Source: Haliclona indistincta
Lineage: Eukaryota; Porifera; Demospongiae; Haplosclerida; Chalinidae
Assembly (NCBI GenBank): GCA_964017065.1
Contig: OZ024783.1
Location: 10,382,885 to 10,446,884 of the forward strand
Direction: 5' to 3'
DNA length: 64,000 nucleotides
The first letter of the stretch is position 1. Each line of letters begins with the position of its first letter. This document shows positions 10,957 to 20,784 of the stretch, piece after piece. The notes under the pieces are model-generated. The model ran no database searches and was not told the DNA's origin. It saw only the letters and a list, made by a program, of their open reading frames with translations. The translations under genes were made by a program, and so were the position numbers.

Positions 10957-11600
10957 TAAAGTAAAAAATCTTTAATAAAAAAACTGAAAAGTATAGGGAT
11001 GACTCTTAAAAAAGGAAAGAAACAAGATGGGATGATGCTTGCAAAAGTAAAGGAACAAGATGGAATAATGCTTGCAAATGTAAAAGTCCCAAGTATCCCT
11101 ACATCAGCGGCTTGAATGAGGATGCAGTCCGATGGAGTAATTGACGGTTGTAAATAACTAGAGGTATCTGTGTTTGGAGGACGCAGTCCGATGAAGTAAT
11201 TGACGGTTGTGAATAACTAGAGGTATCTGTGTTTAGGAGGACGCAGTCCGATGAGGTAATTGACGGTTGTGAATAACTAGAGGTATCTGTGTTTAGGAGG
11301 ACGCAGTCCGATGAAGTAGTTGACAGTTGTAAGTAAGCTGCAGGTAGCTGTGTTTGGAGGACGCAGTCCGATGAAGTAAATGGCGGTTGTAAAAGGTATA
11401 GGAAGAGGATTCCGCATTTGTCAGTAGCACGTCGTCGCAGCAAGCCGCTGATGTAGGGATACTTGGGACTTTTACATTTGCAAGCATTATTCCATCTTGT
11501 TCCTTTACTTTTGCAAGCATCATCCCATCTTGTTTCTTTCCTTTTTTAAGAGTCATCCCTACACTTTTCAGTTTTTTTATTAAAGATTTTTTACTTTACT
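10957..11600. repeat. Foldback: 160-bp inverted arms around tandem repeats
   Basis: Arms at about 10957-11117 and 11440-11600 are nearly perfect inverted copies. Each holds, from outside in, an AT-rich stretch of about 40 bp, TAGGGATGACTC and GGAACAAGATGG-like runs, ending in ATCCCTACATCAGCGGCTTG. The spacer is a tandem array. The same inner motif (CCCTACATCAGTGGCTG) closes the foldback at 36014-36424. Confidence 0.85.
11124..11385. repeat. Tandem repeat, about 60 bp x 5
   Basis: GCAGTCCGATG recurs at 11124, 11183, 11243, 11303 and 11363. Each unit continues with GTAATTGACGGTTGT and CTAGAGGTATCTGTGTTT. It forms the loop of the foldback. Small ORFs over it are repeat artefacts. Confidence 0.9.
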
Positions 11601-11614
11601 TAGAATATTGTAAT

Positions 11615-12664
11615 ACTGACTCAGCAATAGCACAATTTCATAATTAGTATTGTCTAGTGCAGTGCTGTTGTGTTGTCTATTGTTTGTGTATTGTGTGTTA
11701 GTGCTCCACTGTGCTGTTTCTTATTGCGCAATAGAGAGAAGGTGATCACACAGCACTAACAGTTCATTGTAGTACCATAGGTGGCATCTCTCTTTCAGCC
11801 AGCAGGGAGGCAAGCCTTTTATAGAAAACTGAAGCTTGTCTACCCATGCCTCCAGTAGCAAACAGAACCACAGGAACAAACGAAGCTCTCTCAACCTCTT
11901 GCACTCTCTGTTCGTACATTCTGCGTTTCTCATTTTCGTGCTTCTGGTATGTGGCAGAATTGGAAGAGTCTTATTAGAGTCAACATGTGGGATAGAAACT
12001 CTGAGTCGTCTCGTACCGCCCAGCCCAGAATCCATTCACTGCAACATCGAGTCAAGCACATGAGTTAGCTGAAGCTCCAACCAAAGGGGAGATAACAGGA
12101 ATGGGCTGGAGGTCTAGTTCTATCCTTACATCCCTACAGACTTCAGTGAGAAGATGGGCAGTAAGATCACGGATCTCGTTATGCCTAATAGATGGAAAAC
12201 CAACCCCTTGGGCACGAGAGGGCATGACCAACAGAAAAAGAGTTACCACACACACAAGAGAGGGGAGTGTTCAACAGAGACCAACCATACCTCAAAGCAA
12301 GGGTGTCAAGGAAAGCTCACCAATGTAAGCTGAATCCAAATTCTTCAATCGGTAGACAGGTCAGCCACATAGAAGCTCCCTTTTCACTTGCTAGAGATAT
12401 GTTCCTCAGCATCTCATCAGAGAGAGACTCCTTTAGAGTAGCAACTTCAGCAGACGTACAGGTTTTCTTCCTTGATTTCTCTCGTCGTTTGATGGAAAAC
12501 TGTTCATCAAGAATCGAACTGATGCACTTGGGAGCATGACATACAATCTGGTCAGAGAGGGGCTGACAGATTTTCACAGCCAACTCGTCTGTGCACCCTT
12601 GGAGATGCATTCTAAAATTTTTCAAATCTATGAAGTCATCAGAGGTCTGTTCTGATGAAAACAT
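11615..12664 (-). pseudogene. Decayed LINE-type retrotransposon ORF, C-terminal part
   Basis: Three broken frames on the - strand line up in the order of one protein. 12664-12317 ends SLASEKGASMWLTCLPIEEF. Then comes IRHNEIRDLTAHLLTEVC at 12255-12052. Then, in a third frame near 11930-11730, QEVERASFVPVV, GGMGRQASVFYKRLASLLAE and TFSLLR. I recognise this order from the C-terminal part of widespread metazoan retrotransposon-derived proteins. Frameshifts and stops make it non-functional. Its terminal about 110 bp is repeated at 46612-46722, so the insertion predates duplication of the dioxygenase locus. Confidence 0.55.
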
Positions 12665-12739
12665 ACACTCTGGTTACATGCTGCATTGCTTGTAATAACA
12701 GCATGGCTGATCACAAACTATATTCATTGCTCTAGTACC

Positions 12740-12746
12740 TATAAAA
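12740..12746 (+). promoter_or_regulatory. TATA box of 5TM pseudogene
   Basis: TATAAAA lies 55 bp before the ATG at 12795. The paralogues at 21534 and 50017 have TATAATA at exactly the same distance, inside a conserved upstream block (GTACCTATAA, then CACAG, then CTCTGGAATTCAACT). Confidence 0.55.
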
Positions 12747-12864
12747 CACAGAGGATATCTCTGGAATTCAACTCAACTAGTTTAGTGTAGCACTATGTCA
12801 GCATTAGTGTTATGGTCATCCTCAAGTTCTTGCCAGCTATTATTGCCAACTTAACAATTTCACA

Positions 12865-13359
12865 GCTATAACATGCCTACTGGTGGTATGTCACGAATAC
12901 ACGAAGCAATCCCGAGGGCGTAGGTGAAGAGCAGTGAGCACCTTATATGCACAGCTAGCACGTTAACGCTAGTGGGACTTTGAACGAGTAATAACAAAAC
13001 AATTAGTGAATGGCTCCTCGTGTAACATTAGATTTGTCCGCACTCAATTCCGGTCTCATTGTTATTGATAGACCACAAGGGCGTACCCCAAGTGGTCTTA
13101 TCAATAACAACGAGACCGGAAGCTCGTGCGTACAAATCCAATGTGATATGCGGAGCGTCCTATAGTAACAGACCATTGCGTCTTTGCGAGTTTGAATAAT
13201 TCGCGATGTTATGGCACTCACACTCAACTTAGCCAAAGTTGAGTGTGAGTGCAATGGGAAAGTCGGTTGCCCTCGACCGTTGCTCGGGCAACTCAACTTT
13301 CCCGTGGTCATTTTTGTCTGTTAATGCCCTCGTGTGAGGGCAATAACTAATACTTATAA
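12865..13359. mobile_element. Hairpin-rich insertion in 5TM pseudogene
   Basis: About 495 bp absent from paralogues, with four consecutive inverted repeats: 13050-13076 with 13092-13119; 13214-13230 with 13236-13252 (perfect 17-bp arms, GCACTCACACTCAACTT); 13256-13272 with 13286-13303; and 13325-13331 with 13336-13342. No ORF. Probably a non-autonomous element; class unknown. Confidence 0.6.
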
Positions 13360-13491
13360 TCTATATGCTGCCTTCACATCAAGAGGACAAGCAAGATTCT
13401 ACAGATAATATTCTCAACAAAATACTGAAATAAACAGAAATAAACATGGAGATGAATCCTATATTGTATTCAACCACAAAGCTCCTAACTA

Positions 13492-13708
13492 GTTAAAGCA
13501 CCGTTGGGTGCTATAACTGGTTTGTAGCACAACGGCTCGCCAATGTCACTGGATCTTTGTGCCCAGGCGGCTTTTTCTCGAGATAGAGCCAAGGTCAGTC
13601 TCCGCCCAATGTGCTATAACTTCCCTGCCCATGCTATAATAGTCCAACCATTCACATTTTGGAAATTATAGCATGGGTGGTGCCTTTGATACGCCCACGC
13701 AGAGTGCT
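13492..13708. mobile_element. Small insertion with hairpin, about 217 bp
   Basis: Interrupts the 5TM pseudogene between codons that are adjacent in the gene at 50017. Contains TGCTATAA three times and a 13-bp perfect inverted repeat, CCCATGCTATAAT (13628-13640) with its complement at 13665-13677. MITE-like. Confidence 0.55.
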
Positions 13709-14024
13709 ACAAGTATTCATATTGTTCACAATATTGATTCAGTTGATTGCTATTGCTGTGGTACAGTTTTGGGATGAATTTTACTGAATGAAACTTTTGG
13801 TTGTACTGCAAATGGCTTTGCCTGTTGCTACAGTTTACAGAACGTTTCGGTTTCAAAATTCTTATTTCCAAATGTTTAGGTTTTGTGTGAGATATCTTAT
13901 CTGGATCCGAAGCTTCTTTCTAACACCTATCTCGGGTTATCTGGAGCTAGTTAAACAAGACAGACTATCTGATTCGAATTGATCTTATTCAGCAAGCACA
14001 TGGCAATATCAGAATCAAATGCAT

Positions 14025-14172
14025 AAATAATTTTACTAGGCTTCAGCCTTATAAAGAGTTAATAACAACGAAGGGCCACGCCTCCATGGTAGCCACGTGT
14101 TGCGCGTGCGCAGGGTTTTCACAGCTAGTGCTAGCACGTGTTGAACAGCAACCTGTCTGAGCAGCGCTTGAC
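14025..14172 (+). repeat. Split direct repeat A1, 148 bp
   Basis: Starts AAATAATTTTACTAGGCTTC and ends GAGCAGCGCTTGAC; matches 20062-20209 throughout. Confidence 0.92.
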
Positions 14173-14198
14173 TGTGTGATTCTTACTAGCTGTCTACG

Positions 14199-14549
14199 AT
14201 GTCCGGCCACGGGACGAGAAGCAGCTCACGATCGTCTAGGGTTCCCCGTCGCCGTATCCAACAGCGCCACAACGCGGGCGCGAACGTGGCCGTGGTTGGG
14301 GCGGTCGAGGCCGAGCAGGTCATGGACAGGTACCAGGAGCGCCGACAACACTGTTCTGGACGCTGGGAGCGCGCAACTACTCCTGAGGCGTCGTCGTCTG
14401 GAGATGGGCAAGACGTGGTCGCCGGTTTCTCCATTGATCTGAACTACTCACACTTACAAGAGCAGATGTACGAGCGCGAATCGCCAGCCATCACAAGATC
14501 AGACGCCAATAGAGGAAGGTTAGCGTCTTGCCCACGTGCTTGCGCATAG
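14199..14549 (+). CDS. Gag-like ORF of the YR retrotransposon, 116 aa
   Basis: First ORF after repeat A1, starting MSGHGTRSSSRSSRVPRRR. It is Arg/Ser-rich at the start, then VVGAVEAEQVMDRYQERRQ. GC-rich compared with neighbours. Position and basic start fit the N-terminus of a gag protein; no zinc knuckle remains. Probably truncated, since gag of this class is normally longer. Confidence 0.45.
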   Translation: MSGHGTRSSSRSSRVPRRRIQQRHNAGANVAVVGAVEAEQVMDRYQERRQHCSGRWERATTPEASSSGDGQDVVAGFSIDLNYSHLQEQMYERESPAITRSDANRGRLASCPRACA

Positions 14550-14603
14550 TGGCTTGCTCAACCGTTGTTGGTTAAAAGCTGCGTAATTTTGGTTTGATCG
14601 TGT

Positions 14604-14698
14604 GGTTGCCAATGGCTCAGTGTGTTAGTCATTGGTTTCTGGTTGTAAGGGGTTGTGTTCGAGTCCTCAGCTCTTCCTCGTTTTATTTTATTTTTTTT
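14604..14698 (+). other. tRNA-like Pol III promoter boxes
   Basis: TGGCTCAGTGTGTTAG (14613 on) resembles an A box and GTGTTCGAGTCCTC (14655 on) a B box, followed by a T-run terminator at 14691-14698. The anticodon and T stems do not pair well, so this is not a convincing tRNA. Could be a SINE head or a chance match. Confidence 0.3.
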
Positions 14699-14699
14699 C

Positions 14700-17600
14700 C
14701 CTGATTATTTTTTGCTTCTTAGTGGGCAATGTGTGTTGTTCTAGTACCTCTATCTAGTTGGACCTTTGTGTGCCTTTTGGGTGGTAAGCTGGTCATAGAA
14801 TGCACCACGGGTCCAAGCGTTGTAATAGAGGGTTGAGTTTTTAGGTATAGTGGATGTAAATAGTGCTATTGCGTCTTTGATCATTATGTATATATATATT
14901 TTGTGAATAAATACCTGTGATTTAGCACATTAATGACTGCCAGGTGACACTTTGTACTCGAACCTTCCTTTTGGGAAGCGATAGAGCCGCTGTATCAATT
15001 TGTTTGACGCGTGTGTATGGTAGATAGTGTGGTGGGTAGGCTACGTTGGAAAGTTGTTCTTGAGCGTTTGTGATGCAATTATTCGGTTAAAAACAAGTGA
15101 CCACTCTCCATGCTGGTGGTATTTAGAGGCTTGACAAGTTCAGTCTGGCTCGTCCGCGTTACTTTCATCTTTGGCTACTATCTGTTGCTTCTTACGCGTC
15201 CTGGTCGTAGCTGTGTCTCTACTGGCAAGTTCACCAGCGGTTTCCGGTTGTACTATTCTCTGCTGCTTGCTGCTCGTGCCTCCTGTGTCCTCTGTCTATA
15301 CCGTGGGCATGTGACACGTGGCTTGTGACTCGTCAGAGTTCTTGTTGCTACTGCTGTTCAGCACGGTTTTGTTCCAAGTTCTTTGAACACCTCGGGTCTT
15401 TGTCGTCAATGCTGTGCTGCGTGGTTCATCCCGATGCTGTGTGAGCAGGGAGACTTGCTGAGCTGTTCAGTGATGTCTGCTTCACAGCTAGCCTGGAGTT
15501 TACAGTGTATGTATTATTGGTGCGTGTTGTGTCATGTGGAGTGACAGTGTTCTGAGCATGGTTGTGTTCGAGTCAGCAGTACGTAGTGATAATTATACTG
15601 ATCTGTGTGTCGTGTTGCGTTGTGTGTTTTGTTGTGGACTGGTGCTTCTGTGTGCAATAGGCATGAGGGTGCTGCTTCTTGTTCGCTGTCCTGCGCATAC
15701 TATCGTATTGTGGTACTGAATATGTTCTTTAGCTTGATTGTCTTGGTTGTAGGACTTGTACGTATTATGGGTTATTGCGGGTATGATCATACTGTAGTGT
15801 GGGTTGTCGTATTCCTTATGTGCGTCATGCTGCTGTGTATTAGTACTGTGCTGTATGGTGAGGTTCCATATGTCATGTGTTTTGTAGCCCTGTCTCTGGG
15901 ACAGAATGTTTTGGAGCTTTTAATATTTATCACACTGTGGGACAGATGGTCTAGGCTGTCTTTGGGTTCGTTTAACAGACTGTCTTTAGGTGCATTGTTG
16001 TAAGCTACACCTCAGCTGGCATTTTGTGTGGAGAGATGCTGGGCTCTAAGCACATTATTTGATGGCTTGTACTTTAGTCCTCGCTTGTGTGGCTTCATTC
16101 TAAATTCATGTCTGACTCATTGTTAGCAGTAGGGACATGCTACATCACTGGCCCTATTTTTTATGGTTTAGCGTAATATTTCTATGACTTTGAGTATGGT
16201 TGCTTGGGTAATGTTGCGTAATGTTGCCCATGTGAGTATGGGGTTCTGCCTAGGCTGTTTCCAACCTGCCTGTAGTGTGACAGGGCATCTTATGTCTTCA
16301 TATTGTAGGATGTGAATTCATATGTATGGCTATTAGTTTCTATGGTTGGTTGTTGACGATGGGACTCACCCTTCGGCGTCCGGTGGCTGCGGTTGCTGAT
16401 CACTTGTTTTTATTTTGAGTGGTGCTCTAGTGGTTGTGAGTCACAGTTCCACTCCGCATCCCATTTTCATTCGGCGGTCCTAGGAATTATTTTTCCTGTC
16501 ATGGTTCCCTGATCGCTGGTGTTGTTCGCATAATAATAGGTATGCGTTAGTGGTTCGTGGTGGAATGAGTTATTATTTGCAGGGTTGTATGACTGTGTGG
16601 ACTTTAGTTACTCTGCTTTGTTTGCTTAATGCTTATGGCTGTGCAGTGGTTGGGTTGCCTGTACAGGATGTGTTGTTTGCTGTTCTATTGTTAGTTGTAG
16701 GCATTGTCGGCTAGCGGTGTTTGGCAGTACGCATTCCTTGCTGGTTGCTTGTAGGTGTAATTTCCAATGTCTTTGCAATCGAGTACATTGCGTTTGCCTA
16801 CTGTTCTTTGCGGCGTTGTATGCATATTTTTTTTTTTTTTGGTGTCTACAGTTTGCTCATCTCCCGTATGCAGGAGGTTGTTTCCTTCTCTATACAGGTC
16901 TGTATTGTACGCGTTGGCTTTGCAGTGCAGTATGTTTCTTCCTTACCTTTGTGTGTATGTGCTGGCTTTTGTCTGTATTATGTGCTTTTCTCGGCTGCTT
17001 CTTGGTTGCTTTGCTTAATCATTGTGTAGGGTGTCAGTGGTACCTGTTCCTTGCTTCCTTACCCCTTACCCATGTGGTGTTTTTTTTTGGTTGCTCTTAC
17101 TATTGTTGTTGTTGCATTTTGCCGGTAAGCATTGTGTACTTCACCTTCGTGGTTTCTCGTGTCATTGTTGGCATGTTGCATTATGTCGTGGGCCGGTTAT
17201 TATTCTTTGTCGGGTCGCTATCTGTTTTATCTTGCTGTTTCGTGTTTGTACTGTAAGTATCGTTACACTCATCAGTACGTACTACTTGGCCTGCTGAGCA
17301 ATATATTGTTTCCTCCATTGTTAGCACAATGCTGTATGTGTTACCTGCTGGACTATGTTTTTCTTTTTCCGGCTAGCTCAATGCTGTATGGGTTACCTGC
17401 CGGACTATGTTGTCTCCTCTCTGTACTGCTAACACTGTGTAGTATGTGTTGCTCTGTTCTATGTTTTGTGCTGTAGTTGTTGCTATTTATTGTCCATGTG
17501 TGTTCTGCTTACGCTGTGCAGTACTTAGGTTGTGCTTTATTTATTGTTTGTCTCTCAGTTGCATGTGCGTTGCTTGCACTGTGCGGTATGTGTTGGGCTG

Positions 17601-18060
17601 TATGTGTGGCACCATACCTGTTTCTTGTCTATGTAGTATGCACTCGCTGATTGCGCTCGCTGTCTTGTGTATTGCACTATCCTATTTGTCTGATGTTATG
17701 TGCTGCGCATGTGCTGTACAGTATAGTGTTTTGCACTACACGTTGATTGTTACTTGCGCTGGCTGTATTGTATGTTGCACTTATTGTTTGTCTGTTTTAC
17801 TTGTGCTGAGTTGTGCTACACACATGCGTGTGTTGTTTCTTGTTTATATAGTACGCATTGCCTGCATTAGCTGTGCTGTGTGTTATATCATTCCGATTGT
17901 GCGATATTCATTGCCTGTGCTGTGTTGTGGATTTGCGGTATGCCTATAGTTGAATTAGCGTCTACCATACTTGTGCTGTGCAGTAGGTGATGGTTACAAT
18001 AGGCATTGTTACCCGTGCGCAGTATGCGCCAGGGTTATGCGTTGGTGTCCGTCTGTATTA
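14700..18060 (+). other. T/G-rich, A-poor interior of the retrotransposon
   Basis: About 3.4 kb where the + strand is rich in T and G with very little A, unlike the rest of the window. Loose repetition of phrases such as GCTGTGCAGTA, and a near-tandem pair at about 17326-17412 (CAATGCTGTATG(T/G)GTTACC). Open frames of 90-180 codons here are Cys/Leu/Phe-rich by-products of composition. The reverse transcriptase expected here is not detectable. Confidence 0.6.
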
Positions 18061-18519
18061 TGTGTGTGTGTGTGTTGTCAAAAAACAAGCCTGTTTGCAT
18101 CTTGCAGCTCGAAAATCTCCACGAAAACACTCTCTGCAGCTTCTTAACTGAATTTATAGCCCTATGAAGACGTGTTCTGTGCTGGCAAGCCTTGTTCGAG
18201 CAGCTAATCCATGGCTATCTAAAGCTACGTGTCCTTGTAAGAGCACTTTACGGTATTGTGGGTGTGTCCCTCCACCTCCTATCAATGTCGATGTCTTCAC
18301 TCAGTCTCACATGTACCGTACGTCAGAGCCATTAAGTAACGTGCGTGTTTAGCTCATAGTTCAGCGCATGGGTATGTGTTCATTAGAACTCTAGTTTCTT
18401 CATTGTCAGGAATGTCTACGCATAATTTATTGCTTGCTACAGCCGGTTTGAGGCGCACACATGTGGCTGGTTGTGTAGCCTCAGTGTTCGTTTGTTACCT
18501 TGCGACTTGAGTTTTCATC

Positions 18520-18860
18520 CATTGCTTTATGTTTCCCACGAGGCGTCTTGTACTTATGGTTATGGTGGTTACTTTGCTCTGGTTGGTTTAGCTTTCAGTG
18601 GCCTTCACCATGGGTTGATTCTATTATATTTCTGTTTCTTGGGATGTGCTGGCTGGGTTTGCATGTTCATGCTAATAACTCAGCTGTGATGGCCATGATT
18701 CTAGGTGGTCTGTGAGACCTGTTTGTGTATTGCGCTGTCATTCTTTTATTTGTCCCTTTTATCGGTGTAATTTTTCAGCTAGGCATATTTTCTGGTACAT
18801 CCGATGTAGCGGTCGATGCCTTGCCTCACAATAGGTTTCACTTGTTTACCATCTCTTTGC
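18520..18860 (+). pseudogene. RNase H domain remnant of the YR retrotransposon
   Basis: Pieces in different frames give, in order, EASCTYGYGGYF (first acidic position plus the YGxGxYF strand), GWFSFQWPSPW, VHANNSAVMAMILGG (the family's DN-x-AVVA segment with the Asp lost) and SGTSDVAVDALPHNRFHLF (the G-x-N-x-ADALSR end). Frameshifts separate them. This is the RNase H that follows reverse transcriptase in DIRS/Ngaro-type elements, now inactive. Confidence 0.65.
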
Positions 18861-19508
18861 ATATTCCTTGGCGCCTATTGCAATTGGCAGCCTCGTTGGG
18901 ATTGACCAATTGGATCGGGGTGTTCATGGCTAGCTTGAGTGCGGTCTCGTTTCACAGTCTATGCTTCCGCGGCAAGACGCTAGGTGGATTCTGGTGTTGA
19001 TGATAGTTCTATTCATGTTTATTTGAATGGTGGTCGCTTTTATCATTACGTCTTACGGGGTGTCTGTCGCTCCTCTCCTACAGCGAATGTTCGCCCTCTG
19101 CGTTTGCCTGTTACACTTGACAGCCGCGGTCTGTATGGTCTGTGGTTCTGTCGGATGTTGGTTTGATGCTGCTATGCTATGTCTATGTGGGACGAACCTA
19201 TGACAGCATATGTCCAGCGTCCCCAGTGCTGGCTTACCTTGCAAGGCGTCCAGGCACGCCGGGGTCGTTGTTAATGGTGGTGTTCCATTGTCTCGCTCTC
19301 TTGTGCTGAATTCTCTTCGCACTGCACTGACTGATGCAGAGATCGATATAGTGCGAATAGCTTCCGGATCGGAACAGCTTCAGCGGCAGCGAGGGCGAAT
19401 TCAATGATTCAGTCGTTGGGTCGCTGGAAGTCAGCTGCATTCTTGTCGTACATCATGATACCAGTTGACCGCCTAGTTTCCTCCTCTCGTATGATCAATC
19501 ACGCATAG
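18861..19508 (+). pseudogene. Tyrosine recombinase remnant of the YR retrotransposon
   Basis: VLRGVCRSSPTANVRPLRLP followed by VTLDSRGLYGLW (about 19040-19145) matches the segment before the first catalytic Arg in DIRS-type recombinases. GVPLSRSLVLNSLRTALTDA and EID (about 19275-19345), then in another frame SFRIGTASAAARA and QSLGRWKSAAFLSYI (19359-19460), match the catalytic C-terminus. The HxxR motif reads NSFR (Asn codon 19356-19358), so the catalytic His is lost. Part of the central domain is missing and at least one frameshift is present. It lies directly before repeat B1, as expected. Confidence 0.72.
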
Positions 19509-19670
19509 GTGATGTGGATCTGAACTAACTGGGTTGTAGATATTGGACTGTAGCGGTGTTCGGATTAATATTGTTCTTATTACTTGATGTGTTTGTATGT
19601 AAAAGGAATGTGTCGATCTAGATAATATGGTATTGGTGGTTGGGAGTGTATAGCGCGATGCGCTATTGGA

Positions 19671-20066
19671 GGATGTCATTCTGTCATAATACACTCCCAG
19701 TAGGAAGCACCTACGGGACCATCGTATTTGTGGGCTGTGTGCGGGCTGGGATCGAGCAGGTCATGTAAAGTGCTAATGGCTGTGTTGTATGTGCTGTTTA
19801 GTGCTAATGGCTGCTAATTGCTAATAATGTATTGCTGCTAACTGCTGCTAATTGCTAATAATTGTATTGCTGCTAACTGCTGCTAATTGCTGCTGTCTGC
19901 CTGGCTGTTTGGCTCATGCTGCTGCTGCTCACACCTGCCGATCCCAGCCCTAGGCTAACCTGTGCTTTAGAAGTACAGTGCGCTCTGGGGGAGTGGCCCA
20001 TGTGATACTCCCAAACCCCTCTCTCCGCTAAAGCGGTTACGGAGGCCCTGAGATTGGAATTAAATA
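19671..20066 (+). repeat. Split direct repeat B1, 396 bp
   Basis: Starts GGATGTCATTCTGTCATAAT; matches B2 at 20389-20784. Contains CTGCTAATTGCTAATAA-type simple repeats. Its last bases overlap the start of A2. Confidence 0.92.
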
Positions 20067-20209
20067 ATTTTACTAGGCTTCAGCCTTATAAAGAGTTAAT
20101 AACAACGAAGGGCCACGCCTCCATGGTAGCCACGTGTTGCGCGTGCGCAGGGTTTTCACAGCTAGTGCTAGCACGTGTTGAACAGCAACCTGTCTGAGCA
20201 GCGCTTGAC
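20062..20209 (+). repeat. Split direct repeat A2, 148 bp
   Basis: Second copy of A1, directly joined to B1. Confidence 0.92.
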
Positions 20210-20388
20210 CCCATCCCAACCCTCCCTCGGTAAGTTAAGTAAGTTCAACGTGGTGAGTTATTAGTGTTAGGATTTGTGTGTTCATTCTTAGCATTATTAA
20301 TTTCATATTGTTCTCCACTCTTCGGAGTGTGAAAGTCACATGGGTCTGCCTTAAATGGTGAACTTCCCCGGATGTAGTGTGTGTGTGT

Positions 20389-20784
20389 GGATGTCATTCT
20401 GTCATAATACACTCCCAGTAGGAAGCACCTACGGGACCATCGTATTTGTGGGCTGTGTGCGGGCTGGGATCGAGCAGGTCATGTAAAGTGCTAATGGCTG
20501 TGTTGTATGTGCTGTTTAGTGCTAATGGCTGCTAATTGCTAATAATGTATTGCTGCTAACTGCTGCTAATTGCTAATAATTGTATTGCTGCTAACTGCTG
20601 CTAATTGCTGCTGTCTGCCTGGCTGTTTGGCTCATGCTGCTGCTGCTCACACCTGCCGATCCCAGCCCTAGGCTAACCTGTGCTTTAGAAGTACAGTGCG
20701 CTCTGGGGGAGTGGCCCATGTGATACTCCCAAACCCCTCTCTCCGCTAAAGCGGTTACGGAGGCCCTGAGATTGGAATTAAATA
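20389..20784 (+). repeat. Split direct repeat B2, 396 bp
   Basis: Second copy of B1; its end (GGAATTAAATA) is the 3' end of the element. A (GT)n run precedes it. Confidence 0.92.

Larger units (their letters stand above)
9173..11600. mobile_element. Composite foldback transposon, family H, copy 1
   Basis: Inserted in the dioxygenase upstream region, between 14-bp direct repeats. The left end reads TAGGGATGAC and then, about 13 bp later, AAGATGGCGGCTAC (YY1-type motif). A TTCTTCTTC tract at 9510-9533 follows. The right end is a long foldback (10957-11600) whose arms also contain TAGGGATGAC. Copies with the same order of parts lie at 35160-36424, 51062-52237 (reversed) and 58690-60113. No transposase or replicase ORF is seen, so non-autonomous. 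Nested inside is a 600-bp element at 9893-10490. Confidence 0.55.
12795..13835 (+). pseudogene. 5TM-family pseudogene, twice interrupted and truncated
   Basis: The N-terminus (ATG at 12795, GTTATGGTCATCCTCAAG) matches the genes at 21534 and 50017 up to about 12864. It resumes at 13360 (CTATATGCTGCC, then CATCAAGAGGACAAGCAAGA) up to 13491, and resumes again at 13709 (TATTCATATTGTTCACAATA) through FWDE and the first loop cysteines to about 13835. Then it joins DNA matching the upstream region of the next paralogue (AGAACGTTTCGG). The two gaps are foreign insertions of about 495 and 217 bp. In-frame stops are present and the second half of the gene is missing. Confidence 0.75.
14025..20784 (+). 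mobile_element. Tyrosine-recombinase retrotransposon (Ngaro/PAT-like)
   Basis: A 6.76-kb element with split direct repeats in the order A1 (14025-14172), interior, B1 (19671-20066), A2 (20062-20209), B2 (20389-20784). Both repeat pairs appear identical in length and essentially in sequence. This arrangement is the hallmark of Ngaro/PAT-type YR retrotransposons. The interior keeps a gag-like ORF at the 5' side, an RNase H remnant and a tyrosine recombinase remnant at the 3' side, in the expected order. No reverse transcriptase was recognised. It is inserted in the upstream region of the 5TM pseudogene at 21534, whose flank resumes at 20785. Near-identical repeats beside a decayed interior suggest mobilisation in trans or gene conversion. 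Confidence 0.8.

Noticed and set aside
11124..11385. Tandem GTCCGATGA-type motif as a possible hammerhead ribozyme array
   Set aside because: The conserved CUGAUGA and GAAA core elements are not present in the right order on either strand.
15605..17949. Several long Cys/Leu/Val-rich frames that look like membrane proteins
   Set aside because: They arise in all three frames of T/G-rich, A-poor DNA inside a retrotransposon, with no conserved motif or family match.
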